DNA of 64,000 bases from Tetragonia tetragonoides (GCA_038025085.1 CM076154.1:34030501-34094500), one strand, 5' to 3'; positions 1-11,450 are shown, counted from the first letter of the stretch. Program-made: numbers and translations. The notes: a model not told the origin generated them from the sequence alone.

Positions 1-3000
1 GGGGGGAGGGAATTGAGCTCTATGTGCCAAAAGACCAAATCAACCCCACTAAGAATCAGTATTTTCAATTTTTTTTACTAAGCTGTATGCGTAATTGTAT
101 GCGTGTATTCTGTTTTCTTAGTGTAATGCTGTTTTCTGTATGCGTATGCTGATTGCAGCTGGTGTGCTGTATTTTTTGTCTCTGTTATCTGTTTTCTGTA
201 TGTGAATTTTTAGTTTCTTGTGGCCTGTTGAATTTTTGGTTGCTGTTTCTGTTTTCTGTAGGTTGTTGCTGCTGTATTTTCAGCTTATGGTCGTTGTAGG
301 TGGAAAAGCTTGGGAATTGGGGATGTGGGTGGGGTGTTGCTTTGTGGGACCGTGATGGGTGTTGAAGTTCTTTTGATGTTTATACGAGTATTCAATCAGA
401 AAAAGAATTAAATAACTTGAGGTTTGTTATGTTTGTTAATTGATAGGCATATTGGTAAAATAATCATTTTATTCCCAATTCCAAACCCACTCACCAAATA
501 TGAGATATAATTATCCCTTGTTTATTCCTTTTTATTACCAAACAAGGGAGTGGAAATAAATAATAAAGTTCCTATCCCCAAAAATGAACTCCCCATCCCC
601 ACCTCCCAAGCCCCAAACTCCCATCCCACATACCAAACGCCTCAAGCCCAAACTCCCATCCTACATACCAAACGCCCCAAGGTAACTAGATAAGGATTGA
701 AAAGAAAAAAGAAAAAAGAAAAAAACAAAGAAAAGAAAAGTGCAAAAGTTGGAAAATAGAGCATTTCAAAAGAGTATGGAACAAGAAGGATAGGAAGCTT
801 ATTAACATTATACCCTAAATAACTCACAAACTATGTGAATCACAACAAAGAGTCGATGGTTTATCCAATATGAAAACATATATAAAAATAACATTGGTCA
901 CAATGTGTAATCTAACAATTACAAGGGACAAAAGTATTCAAAAGTCTATAGGCCAATTTTAATATAAAAAAAGTTGAATGAATAATTACCTACTAAGTTA
1001 ATTTTGCACCACCAAGAAGTAGAGGGATTTAAATCAACAAAAAGATACAGATATCTTTTATGCGTTAGCCAGTATCTCCTTTCTCTTTCTCAAACAATCT
1101 TAGCCTCCCCCTTTCTCTTTCATTCATTTTGGGGCTACCGCCAGCATTTTTGTTAGTAATTAGCCCCTCTGTTGTAGTTTCTTTGCATTCGATCTAGTTT
1201 TTAGTTTGTTTTTCTTGATGGTTGGTGATAAACTCTCAGGTTGTGGAATTCTCCGCGTTCGTCGGAGGGTCGTAAAATTTGTGTTTTTGGATTAGGCTTG
1301 ATGATTCAATAAGACAAGTTCAATATGCTATGCCAAGAGGATTTGTTCTTCCAAACATATACAACATGTTTTTATTCTTACTTCTGATCGTAGGAAAAAG
1401 GCAGTGACCTCTGGCCCTCTCATTTACTGTATTTCAACTTTTTTTGATACATTAGGACAGTCCTATGAGAAATTGAAATTGCACCAATGATTGAATATCT
1501 TTCAAACTCTTTTCCAAACTCAACTTCCCATTTTAATAATGGGATTGCCGACCTCACCAGGATGGCATGGGAGTTTGAGGTTTATTGACTGAATTTCATT
1601 AAAAATTTCAATGCAGTTCTTACCCAATTGATAATATCAATAGCACCCTCATTTAGTGAAGTTGATGAGCTCAATTTCTTCCTCAAAATCATCTGACCTT
1701 AAAAGTGAAATAGTTTGAATATGAACTTGGGGACATAATTATTCATGAAAATTTTCGATTGGGACCTCACCCATCTTGTAAAATCAATGAACATGAAATG
1801 GGTTTATTTGATTTTGTAGAATTCATTGATTTCAAGGCATGTTGTTGCTGAAAGCTTACATGGGTAGCTATTAGATTTAGTTATGAAATTTGAAAGGTAA
1901 CAATTAGCTGTTTTTCTAGCTACTTTTGAGAGTTGAAAGGGTTGCTTTTAGATTTATTTGTAGCCATATTAGAAAGTTGAAGATAGTCTATTAAATTATT
2001 TGGTAGCTCAAAGTGAAAATAATAGCTTGAAAATTGAAAATTGTACCTTTATTCTAAATTATTTTTTGCCAAACATACCCTTAAACAAAAGTGTTAGGAA
2101 ATCCTGCTTACATATCTAGTAGACTTCTTAGAAAATTTTGCCAACTATACCCTTTATAATACACTTCTTCTGAATTTCCAACCCTTTTTTTTTTCTTTTG
2201 AAAACTACAATATTTTAGGAAATAGGAACTGATTAGACTAGCAACCTAACTAACTATAGACATGCGATTAATGATGCTTTACGTACTGATTGAATTATTA
2301 AAAGGGCATTTGTCAACCCTCATCATAATTAATCTAATAAGCTTTAACATAGAAAATTAGAGGATAAGAGGAGAGATACACGCATAGTGCTAGATGTTAA
2401 GTTTGTGTGTGAATTTAGTGTCTCATGTTGAAATATTGATGTGAATAACTCTAGTATATAATCTTAGTGTCAGAGGATGAGGTGGAAGTACAAGTGGTAA
2501 GTGCCCCATTATTACAATTTAGTGGTTGGACGTTTAAATCCTCAACAATGTAAGTAGGAAGAATAAGAATCCCCTCTACCTTTCTTGGTAAGGAGGGTCT
2601 CCTCCTCTACTTGAACCCGTCAGCCCATTAAAGAAGAGTTGACTTGCCCGGCGCGTGTGGTTTTCGAGCAATTGCATGCGTCTTGATAGCAAAAAATATA
2701 TTTAATCTTAGTGGGCTCCTCCTATTTTCAATTGGTTTTACGCTGACACCTCTCTTGAGTTGTGTGCTAGAGTGGGTTTGGACTCTCTCATAGCAAGAGG
2801 TATCAGATCCCATGGTTCAATGTGGGCCTGTTGAATACAACATTGAGGTTGATCGGGGTCTGACCTTGATGTATGTATTTTGCAGGTTATTGCACATATC
2901 TAAAATTTTCCCAATGCACACCACAAGTGGCTGCAAATTTCTCATATTAAGAAAAGTAAGAAGACGAGAGTAGATGCAAATTAAAATTAATTATTTAGTT

Positions 3001-4100
3001 TATCATGATGTCTGTTGTTTATCATGATGTCTGACGTTGGCATACTCAACACTTTTACTTTGACATAGATGTTCAAACTAATTTTGTTTTTTTAGAGGAA
3101 CATAAAATTTAATAAAAGTAATACATGTAATCAGCAATACGACGTCTACCAATGAGATCAAATTCTATGGTACGGAACAAAAATATGAGAATACATTCCA
3201 ATGAAAAATATTTGGCAAATTAGATTTGATAATTTCGAAGGACTTTCTTTTATACCCTATTTTTCTTATTAGAACCGTTTTGCGTAGGCGTAATTAACGC
3301 AGCGTTTGATAAAGCATATATATATATATATCTAATGTCGTAGACACCGGTGGATGCAGGCATAGCACGGAACCCACTTGGGCAATTTTTTTAAAAAAAT
3401 CTACTTTATAAAGTGAATATTTTTTTTATATAATTTTTAAGATATGTCTTACATATTATAAGAGATGCACCTACTTCAATTAATTTCTGGATCTGCCATG
3501 AATAGTAGACCATGTTTTGAAACAGAATATCTACAATAATTTTTTGATGCGCAGATCTACAATAATTGCTTATAAATGATGATACTAAAAACTAACCGTA
3601 CTCTCAAAACAAAGAGACAACCGTATCCAAAATATGAAACATAGATGGGTACAACTCCTAGTACTCATTACTTGTTCAAGAATTGGCACGACCGAGACAA
3701 ATTTGTGCTCGTTTAGCATGATCATGCTCGGTAAAGGCTTCAGGCAAGGTCAGTCACGGGCAATCGTGCATAGGTTTTTATAGAATGATTTTTTTGATGA
3801 TTAGAACTCCATTTTATTAAAATGAAAGGAGGAAGTCAAAGCTCTTACACCACTAAGACCTGAAGCTCATATATCAATAGGAACCGAAATTCATACTCCC
3901 ATTATCTTTAAACAAAACACACGCTCAACACCACACAGCTAAAGCCACAAGTACCAAAATGAGCCAAACAAAAGGACACAACTAAAGACAAGCATGGAAA
4001 CCAAATAAGTACTCAAACTACTACAAAACCCACAAACAAAACACCTCAGGCCAAACTAGGTTTTACAGCAAGCTTGTTTTGAGATATTTTCCTATTTATT
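1..4100. other. Gene-poor intergenic DNA
   Basis: I find no convincing coding exon. The first 300 bases repeat the motif CTGTTTTCTGTATG several times in slightly different forms. A short (TA)n run lies near 3317-3332. The stretch from about 3780 to 4050, read on the minus strand, ends in TTTTAATAAAATGGAGTTC before an A-rich tract and resembles the 3' tail of a non-LTR element, but no protein similarity is visible. The region around 2550-2900 looks like decayed retrotransposon DNA but cannot be assigned. Confidence 0.5.
607..678. repeat. Tandem duplication, two units of about 36 bp
   Basis: Two adjacent C-rich units both read CAAGCCC(C)AAACTCCCATC followed by C/T-ACATACCAAACGCC. They differ by one indel and a few substitutions. 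The cause is probably replication slippage; no function is implied. Confidence 0.75.
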
Positions 4101-4222
4101 ATTATGTCTATCTAGGATTATTGTGAGGAGAGTATACAGTAATGCAATTAGTAATAATATCTTAGATGTAGGAGTAGTTTTTTTATTATTAGTGTTCGGT
4201 ATGGAGTCTTCGATCATTTGCC

Positions 4223-4229
4223 TATAAAT
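4223..4229 (+). promoter_or_regulatory. Candidate TATA box of ankyrin/PGG copy 1
   Basis: TATAAAT lies about 297 bp upstream of the copy 1 ATG. It is followed by a stretch (GAGAGAGTAAACACAAAGGG, then a T-rich segment) that is recognisably shared with the sequence upstream of copy 2, where TATAAAT occurs at 11451. Conservation between the paralogues supports a real core promoter with a 5' leader of about 250 bp. The transcription start itself is not visible. Confidence 0.5.
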
Positions 4230-4519
4230 AAAAAGCTATGAATAAGAGGTTATTTAACTTTTTCAAGAAGCCTGTTAGTGTTTGAGAGAGTAAACACAAA
4301 GGGTTGTGGGCTTTGTAATACTGTGAGCGAGTGAGGGTTGTGTAGAAGTAGTGTCGCATATCGAAAACAATTTCCCATGGTTTTTTACAGTTGTGTTTTC
4401 CATGTTAAAACTTATGTTTGCCATTATTTATTCTTGATTTTCGCACCAATTAAATCACTATATTTCTATCCCAAACAAAGTTCATCTAGCTAACTGGGGA
4501 GTAAATAGTATAAGAAACT

Positions 4520-6638
4520 ATGGAGGAAAGGCTGTACAATGCAGCAACAGAGGGGACTGTAAGCGCGCTACTAGAGTTGCTTGAAGAAGATCCTCTTATG
4601 CTCGATAGATCATATGCCTACGGAATCTATGGGGAAACTCCATTGCACATAGCTGCCATGCTAGGTCACTTGGACTTTGCTAGGGAGATCCTAAGCAAAA
4701 AGCCAAACCTTGCTAAGGAACGCGATAAACATGGTTCCACACCACTTCACCTAGCAACAGCTACCAACAATGTTGAGTTGGTAACACTTTTGCTTGAGAA
4801 CGACCTTGAAATGTGCTGGGCAAGTGATCATTGTGGAAGGGACCCGGTTCATATTGCAGCAATTCGAGGTTGCGTTGACGTTTTGAGAAGATTGCTGCAA
4901 GTTGCACATGATGCAGCTTTCCTGCCAACTGACCGGGGTGATGGCATCCTACATCTTTGTGTCAAGTATAACCAATTGGAAGCTCTGAAGGTGTTGGTGG
5001 CAGACACGGGTGACTATGAGTTTGTAAACTCTAGGGATCGTGATGGCAACACAGTTTTACATCTTGCAGTGCTTGACAAACAATTTGAGGTATGGTCCTA
5101 ACCAAAATTCTTAATTGTCAGAGCTATTTTTGTTAGATATTGCTTTTGATAACTATTACTCCTTTAAAGAATTTGGTAAGTACCAAGTTTGTCTTGCCCT
5201 AGTGGTTAAGATTGATGCCGCTATTGGATACAATATGTCCCACGCTATTTCCCAGATTTGAATCCCGTCTCCCTCATTTACATGTAGCTTATACTTATAC
5301 TGCCCTTTTTCCTGCATTTCGCAATTTCCTCATAGGCTCATACTAGAAACTGGCCTATAAAAAAACCTACTAGTTCTATTTTCTGATCATGAGAAGCCTT
5401 TCTTAGCAGCCTTGATATATATATTTGATGGTAGTTAGCATTACAAGACAACCTGATAATGTTTTGTAACTCTATTTATGGAAGCTGAAGTCCACGTCAT
5501 CAGGACTTGCAGTTGCAATCTATACTGAATATTTTGAATTCTGATACATCTTACCTGTAGATTAAAAGTCCATGCTTGTAGTCTAGTATTTTGATGCAAG
5601 ATTTCTCATCTTATATTGTACAGTTTCCATTTCCTTTCTTTGGCATCTATTCTCCTGTTCAATTCACTTGGTAGATACTGCAATTCACAGCTCTTGATCC
5701 TTTTATTACCACGCAGTATATTATGGTTTCAGGGAAAAATAATGCCTAGCCATATATAAGTCTAAGGGATGAGTTTCATCCTAAAGCCAATCTGGATTAG
5801 CCAACTTTGCTTTTACTCGATCCCCCTTTTTTTAACAGATGAATGGTAAAATTTTAAGGCCGTGACTTTTCTGCTCGAAAGCACCAACATAGACGTGAAC
5901 GCAGTGAATTCTGACAACCAAACAGCATTGGACATCTTATACATGACGGACACAAACATGATTGGACATGCCCTTGTAGGTGCTGGAGCCATGAGCTCCA
6001 GTTCTATCAATCCTTCATCTTCGGTTCTTCAAAGGGGTGATCGAGATGAACAAAGCTCGTTCAGGAAGTTTGTATTGGACAAGCAGGAAGCTGTGATGAT
6101 TGCAGCATCTCTAATTGCAGCAGCAACTTTCCAAGCAGGGATTAACCCTCCAGGAGGAATTTGGCAAGATACAGTAATAGCAGACAAATCCAAGAACATT
6201 ACTGGACATGTAGCAGGCTTTTCCATAGCCGCCTACCGTAGATCTCCCCTTTACATTAGGTTCATGTTGGAAAACACCATTGGCTTTGTGGCCTCTCACT
6301 ATGTGTTCCTGTTGCTTTTCACTGGATTGCCGCATAAGAACAAGTTCTTCAATGGAGCTTTTATGGTGTCTATTTGGGTAGCGATTGTGGCAATGTCAGC
6401 TAGTTTTTTCTCATCTTTGCTTACTGTCGCCCCTCCGGTTCTGTATGACAGGGTTGATGCCATTAGGAAGGCAGGGCTGCTCATATCAGCGATATTATGG
6501 GGTCTGGTTATTTTGTGGTATGTTGCAGCTGAGCCTTGGGTGATGAGAATGTTTCGGGGGTCTCATTCGCAAACTCGACCTCCCGTATCTGCCATTCCTC
6601 TTGATACTATTAATGCCACCACTCCGCAAACTGTGTGA
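4520..6638 (+). CDS. Ankyrin-repeat/PGG-domain membrane protein, copy 1
   Basis: Two exons: 4520-5089 and 5859-6638, phase-0 intron with GAG|GTATGG donor and TTTTAAG|GCC acceptor; protein 449 aa. Residues 36-215 hold about five ankyrin repeats (TPLH/DPVH/GILH/TVLH cores near 40, 74, 108, 142 and 178), the last split by the intron. Residues 265-415 form a PGG domain with the namesake PGG at 288-290 and about four membrane helices (roughly 268-287, 328-346, 357-380, 394-414). The order matches plant BDA1/ITN1/ACD6-type proteins, which act in immune or stress signalling at the plasma membrane; N-terminal MEERLY plus two exons fits BDA1-like best. The acceptor was chosen because all three tandem copies keep frame there; the AG at 5838 would shift frame. 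Linker residues 232-262 are Ser-rich. Specific function is inferred from family only. Confidence 0.9.
5191..5290 (+). repeat. Possible tRNA-derived SINE fragment in the copy 1 intron
   Basis: GCCCTAGTGGTTAAGATTG resembles a polymerase III A box, and GATTTGAATCCCG about 55 bp downstream resembles a B box. This spacing and order is typical of plant tRNA-derived SINEs. The segment is absent from the introns of copies 2 and 3, so it inserted after duplication. No clear tail or target duplication was found. Confidence 0.45.
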
Positions 6639-8099
6639 ACTTATGCTCTGACTTTGTTGTTCAATTGATGGTGCTCATGTTCAAACTGTTTTGTTAAATT
6701 TGTACCAAGGGATTCAGCAAACTAGCTCATTGTGTGTGTGGTTTTGCTTAATTAAGTTTCTGTTTCAGTGAACTGAGTTATGCTGGTTTGGGAGGATGCC
6801 AATATTTAGATACTTAATTTGTTGTTCTACGAGTGTCGAGTGTCTGTCTGACATGGGTACTCAAAGTGAAATGAAGAGTCCCGATAACATAGCTTGACAC
6901 TTCATTTTAGGCGAAAAACATGCTAAAATTTCAACTATTACCAAGTCCCGACACTTGGACGTATATCCATGTTGGATATTTCTAGCCGAGTCCATGTAGC
7001 ATAGGAGCAGGCTGTTTCAGAGTGTGATTCCGCTAAGCGTCCTTCCTTTCCCTCCTTAATCAGTTGAAAGAGTTGACAGTAGAGAGCAAAGATCAGTCCC
7101 TGACGGAACTTGATCCTACATACAGAACCCTTTTCTCATCCACCTCCAACTGCTTCTCAATAAACCCTTTGTGCTACTGTGCTCTCATTTCATCCATTCT
7201 CTGCACAACATTTACTGCCAAAAAGACAGCAGATCAGAAAAAATATATGGTAATAGTACAGGACATTTTTTGTAACTCAGTACAGATATCCAACTGAAAT
7301 AAATCATTTAATCTAATCTGATATGTTTAATAAAGGTCAGGTAAATGAATGTGTTAACCCCAAATGACCAATGCAGAATTGTGGTTAATTCCTGCCTTAA
7401 CATTCACTCTCCACATTCAAACTATACTGAAACAGTACCAAAGAAAAATTAGGCAACAATTTACTTGATGGTCATCAGCTAAATTAGGCAACAATATACA
7501 TACTTGATGGTTATCAGCTAATCAGGAAAAAAACTTTTTTTTTTTTTTGAAGGATTGAGATACTCTCCAATACACAATTTTCCTTATTTACGGATTAAAC
7601 TTGTTATGTATTAAGTTGGATACAAAAAAAAAAAAGTAAAAGTATTTAATACATGACAAACATCTACAAGTATAATACATATATGCAAAAAATGATAAGT
7701 ATACTGGAGAGGATCCGAATTCTTTTTTTGAGAAACTGAAATTCGCCAAATCAGAAGAAACATTGAAGGAAAGAACACTTTAAAGTTTAAACTCTAATTG
7801 GTAGAAGTAAGACAATTGACATCTTCTGGCCCACTTTAATGTCTCATCTACTACGGGCTCATAAGGCCCAGTTTCACCAGACTGAAAACATCCAAACTGG
7901 GTTGGGGCTCATAAGGCCCAGTTTCACCAAACTAAAAAACATCCAATCTGGGATTGCAAAATCTTTGAAGCTCATTCCTTTTGTGTTCTTCTTCATCTTC
8001 ATCGTCATCGTAATCTTTACCATGATCAACTTGGGAAATTCTCTTCCTTTGTAAAATAGAAGGTTTAGGCCACTTATGAAATATTAACAATTATTACAA
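6639..8099. other. 3' flank of copy 1 and intergenic DNA
   Basis: Positions 6639-6800 are the probable 3' UTR, with sequence shared by the 3' flanks of copies 2 and 3 (TTTGTACCAAG, AACTAGCT, GTGTGTG). A conserved block follows at about 7010-7300 (separate entry). Positions 7300-8099 are AT-rich with short A and T runs. A 27-bp-scale direct repeat GGCTCATAAGGCCCAGTTTC occurs at 7855 and 7906. No gene is supported. Confidence 0.5.
7010..7300. repeat. Conserved block downstream of ankyrin copy 1
   Basis: This block shares wording with 19045-19400 (downstream of copy 2, beyond the inserted copia element) and 22505-22740 (downstream of copy 3). Shared pieces include AACTGCTTCTCAATAAACCC, a CA(T)TTCATC..CT motif, AACAACATTT/TGCTG, AAAAGGACAG and CAGTACAGAT. 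It was therefore duplicated with the gene. Read on the minus strand, each copy has a pyrimidine tract ending in CAG followed by a similar segment, resembling a splice acceptor and exon remnant. Confidence 0.55.
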
Positions 8100-8270
8100 A
8101 CTAACTAATAAGTGATTAGTGTGGTAGTTCGACACTTTCAATCAAGGTCGAGGGTTCGAATCGATTTCCGGACTAATAAACAGCACTAATGACAACTATA
8201 GCTATCAACAATGACAATTGAGGATATGAGTTTATCTTTATACATAATAATAATCTTATCTTTATATACT
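8100..8270 (+). repeat. Possible SINE-like fragment
   Basis: GATTAGTGTGGTAGTTCGA resembles an A box and GAGGGTTCGAATCG, 35 bp on, is close to the B-box consensus GGTTCGANNCC. The two boxes sit in the order expected of a tRNA-derived SINE. The sequence does not fold as an intact tRNA. The ends are not defined. Confidence 0.35.
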
Positions 8271-8454
8271 AGTTTTTTTATATATAGGTGCATCACTAGA
8301 AATAAGTAATTAAATTAAAAGTTCTTCGACGACGACATGTATAATACTTATAGGGGAAAAAAAAATACTAATCCTCATCGCTACATGATAGATTCTGGCA
8401 AGCCACAATGCCAAATATATAGCTATGTATTGTATTTAAAATTTATCTCTAATT

Positions 8455-8545
8455 ACGGCTGGTTTGTAGGCACCTCTTAAAAGGTGGAAGGGCTGACCAA
8501 AGAATTTAAGGTTTCTCTATATTAGAGGCGAGATTCGAACCTGAT
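8455..8545 (-). repeat. Possible minus-strand SINE-like fragment
   Basis: On the minus strand AGGTTCGAATCTCGCC matches a polymerase III B box. The neighbouring wording (TTTGTAGGCACCTCTTAAA, then GACCAAAGAATTTAAGG) recurs in diverged form at about 62550-62615, which supports a dispersed repeat. The non-autonomous LTR element at 8548 inserted at its edge: GATTC of this repeat is the target duplication. Confidence 0.4.
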
Positions 8546-8547
8546 TC

Positions 8548-8789
8548 TGTTAGAGATATGATATCGGGAAAATATTATGAGAATATGTTTTCCCCATCTA
8601 TTTAGGAAACAAGATATATATGATATTATATATTTAGGATATTATACTAGTGATCTAATGTATTTAGGAAACTAGTATATTTAGGATATATTAATTGTGC
8701 TTGGAGAATAAGTTAGTGTACTCTATAAATATGGGGTCTCCTTAGTTCAATAATAAGAAGCAACATTATAAGCCTATTATATTTTATCA
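8548..8789 (+). repeat. 5' LTR of the non-autonomous element
   Basis: The repeat is 242 bp, TG...CA. It carries a core promoter candidate CTCTATAAATATGG at about 8720-8733 and a likely R-region segment just downstream. The 3' partner at 10188-10429 has the same length. Confidence 0.9.
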
Positions 8790-8801
8790 TGGTATTAGAG
8801 C
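8790..8801 (+). other. Primer-binding site
   Basis: TGGTATTAGAGC directly abuts the 5' LTR. It differs by one base from TGGTATCAGAGC, the complement of the initiator methionine tRNA 3' end used by most plant LTR retrotransposons. Confidence 0.85.
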
Positions 8802-8919
8802 TAAAGATTTGAGCTTTCTTAAGCTTAAACAACCATGATCCTGAGCTTAAACACGACAACATCCACCCTTTGTCTAGGAAAACAGCCAAGAAACCCCCAA
8901 TAAACCAACAACCGAAGCC

Positions 8920-9375
8920 ATGGGTGACCCCAACTATATGGCAAAGTTGTTAACTGCCATGGAGGATCTAAGGGCGTCTTTCCAGTTTCAAGAAGAGCGG
9001 ATGGCTGCTATGGAAAGAAGAAAACAAGAAGATAGGGAGAACATGGAGACAAGGATGCGCGGAATTCATTGGAGAAACCACAACCGTGACCCCAACTTCG
9101 ATGAGGAGTTTGAAGACACAAGTAGGAATAGAACCAATGACGCTCCTAAACCACGACACCCCTATGATGATGATAGGAACTTGAAAGTCGAACTCCCTGA
9201 ATATGACGGTTCCTACGATCCAGAGGCCTTTCTTGATTAGCTTAGAACTATGGAGAGAGTCTTTGAATACAAGGAGTATGATGAGCGGCGAAGATGCAAG
9301 TTAGCCACGCATAAACTCACCAAGCATGCTTCTTTTTGGTATGAAAAACTAAAGACTTTGATGATTAATGATTAA
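8920..9375 (+). pseudogene. Gypsy-type gag N-terminal fragment
   Basis: The ATG at 8920 opens 106 codons up to a TAG at 9238, and the same frame then continues as recognisable gag (LRTMERVFEYKEYDERRRCK...SFWYEKLK) to about 9375. The acidic/basic N-terminus followed by an LPEYDGSYDPEAFLDWLR-type block is typical of plant Ty3/gypsy gag proteins, where a Trp codon would normally stand at the stop. There is no zinc knuckle or pol. The fragment probably no longer makes a functional capsid protein. Confidence 0.75.
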
Positions 9376-9979
9376 TACGTGAGTATTTACCCCCTCAAAT
9401 TGAGTGATTCAGTTTGAAACCATTGTGTGTGATGCGCAAGTATTGTTCTTGAGTGATTCTTGAACGAAAACCCCAACCCCTTGAGTGATTCGAGAGGTAT
9501 ATCCCTTTTATTAATTTTTTATTTATCAAAATACAGAAAATCCCTAAATAAATCATATCAACATGGTATCAGAGCTTGTTCGATCCTGAAAACCTAAACA
9601 AAAAAGCTTCCGCTATGCCGTGGCGGACAATTGTCCGTCCGCCACCGGACCACCCAAACATCCCAAGACAAACCTACTTGATTTAAAGTTTTTTTTTCTT
9701 TTCTTTTTTGATATGATGGCCTTCCACGGCACTATTGATGGATCTAAAGTAATCCAATATGACTAATTAATGGTTATGATGAATGAAGACTCGCACGCAG
9801 TGGGCTTCAAAAGATGGCGGAGCTACTGCCCGTTTTTGCAGCAGTAGATGAAAAAAAAGGTGTTCATGTGATATACAAGATCACCTTGATGATGATAATG
9901 AAATTGATCGACGACCATGAATGACGGCGATTTGAAAGTATTGGAGGTAGCGACAAGAAGTTGACTTCTCCCTACTTGA

Positions 9980-10110
9980 TGATATGTGAAGATTCGACAG
10001 ACAGATCGAAAATTCACCAATTAATTACTTGTGAAGACTCGATCGCGCAGATCGAGTACTCACCGACCAATGAATTGTGAAGACTCGATCGCGCAGATCG
10101 AGGACTCATC
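9980..10110 (+). repeat. Imperfect tandem repeats of about 48-52 bp
   Basis: Three units share TGAAGA-T/C-TCGA-NNNNGCAGATCGA followed by G/A-NACTCA-CCG/TCG. The second and third contain GACTCGATCGCGCAGATCGA with an internal near-palindrome. They lie just inside the 3' LTR of the non-autonomous element. Confidence 0.7.
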
Positions 10111-10187
10111 GAAGACAAGGACACTACGTATTGTATTGTTCCAATCGTAGCGTTCGTGATGATCCTGCCGCTACGATTGCGGGAGGG

Positions 10188-10429
10188 TGTTAGAGATATG
10201 ATATCGGGAAAATATTATGAGAATATATTTTCCCCATCTATTTAGGAAACAAGATATATATGATATTATATGTTTAGGATATTATACTAGTGATCTAATG
10301 TATTTAGGAAACTAGTATATTTAAGATATATTAATTGTGCTTGGAGAATAAGTTATTGTACTCTATAAATATGGGGTCTCCTTAGTTCAATAATAAGAAG
10401 CAACATTATAAGCCAATTATATTTTATCA
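10188..10429 (+). repeat. 3' LTR of the non-autonomous element
   Basis: The repeat is 242 bp and differs from the 5' LTR at five substitutions by eye (near 10229, 10272, 10324, 10355 and 10415), with no indels. GATTC follows immediately as the target duplication. Confidence 0.9.
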
Positions 10430-10434
10430 GATTC

Positions 10435-11440
10435 AAACCTTCTATATTGGTAAAGGTGGATGAGTCTTTGACCACTCAACTACGTCAATATCGTGTACTT
10501 GTTTGTGAACAACATTCATGGACTATCAATTTTAGAGGGATCAACTGATGCACGCGGATACGAATACTAAGTCTTGCGTTGTAATTATTTTTGAATGAAA
10601 ATTATATATATTAGAGTATTTAGTTACTTTAAAAGAAGGGATTACGCTTTTTTTGGGCGTTCTATAAACCCTGTCCTGGACATTCATGGAGGCTAGAAAT
10701 CAGTCGCAGACGCAATTGTTTTGGTAGGAATAGAACATCGACATCAGTGCCTCCACGAGCTAGGCTCCCGCCTACGTAGAGTAAAAGAGCCTAAAAGGAA
10801 ATCGATTATACACAGCTTTATTCTCACAAATAGGCTATTTCCGTTTGACCCTTCATCCGAGATGTGATGACCATCAAATTACGAATGAGAGCGTCAAATA
10901 CTCCAGGTAGAAATAATGAGCAAGTTACGCACAACTTACAAGCCTCCAGGTCACAACCATCATTTCATTATGCAAAAGGGGGTGTCTACAACGTGCTACT
11001 CGATCTTTCCGATTCCATATTCTCCACCAGGACCACCACATAATGTAATTTTGGCTAATGAACCTATGAGCTTGCACCACTTGGAGTTTACCTTAAGCAA
11101 TAAAGTACTACCAACCGTTTACTTCCAACAAAAAAAATAAAATAAATACAGGAGATTTTTTAAAATTTTAATTTTAATTAATTAATTTATTATCAATGCA
11201 TGAAATCGATTGGTCATGTATGTTTTCAAAAGCTTTGCTCCATTGATATGTTCAAACTATTACTACATGTTGTATTTACCAGTTGGTACTCAACTTGCTC
11301 GCCTATCTTAGTCACCTTACTGCTATTACAATCGCAATATTCTAAATCTTCTAGTTGCATATTTTTCGAAGTATTTTTTGAAGGTAACTAGAAGTTTTTT
11401 TTTTTTTATTAAAGGTCTAGTTATAGTTGCTTATTAAGAA
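10435..11440. other. Intergenic DNA between copies 1 and 2
   Basis: No gene or clear mobile element is visible. The ORFs at 10916 and 11200 have no recognisable domain and look fortuitous. An AT-only patch lies at about 11155-11190. Confidence 0.5.
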
Positions 11441-11450
11441 CTCTTTTACC

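Larger units (their letters stand above)
8548..10429 (+). mobile_element. Small non-autonomous LTR retrotransposon
   Basis: Two 242-bp direct repeats starting TGTTAG and ending TTATCA flank a 1.4-kb interior. The 5-bp target duplication GATTC is perfect (8543-8547 and 10430-10434). A primer-binding site follows the 5' LTR and a purine tract GCGGGAGGG precedes the 3' LTR. By eye the LTRs differ at five positions, a modestly recent insertion. The interior has only a gypsy-like gag start and no protease, reverse transcriptase or integrase, so it needs helper enzymes. It also contains a second primer-site-like sequence at 9564 and short tandem repeats near 9980-10110. This fits a LARD/TRIM-like chimera. 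Confidence 0.9.

Noticed and set aside
5839..5861. Alternative exon 2 acceptor TTTAACAG|ATG for ankyrin copy 1
   Set aside because: It shifts the frame and hits a stop after eight codons; the TTTTAAG|GCC acceptor keeps frame in all three paralogues.
9823..10020. Minus-strand 65-aa ORF inside the non-autonomous LTR element
   Set aside because: No recognisable motif and located in the element's non-coding interior.
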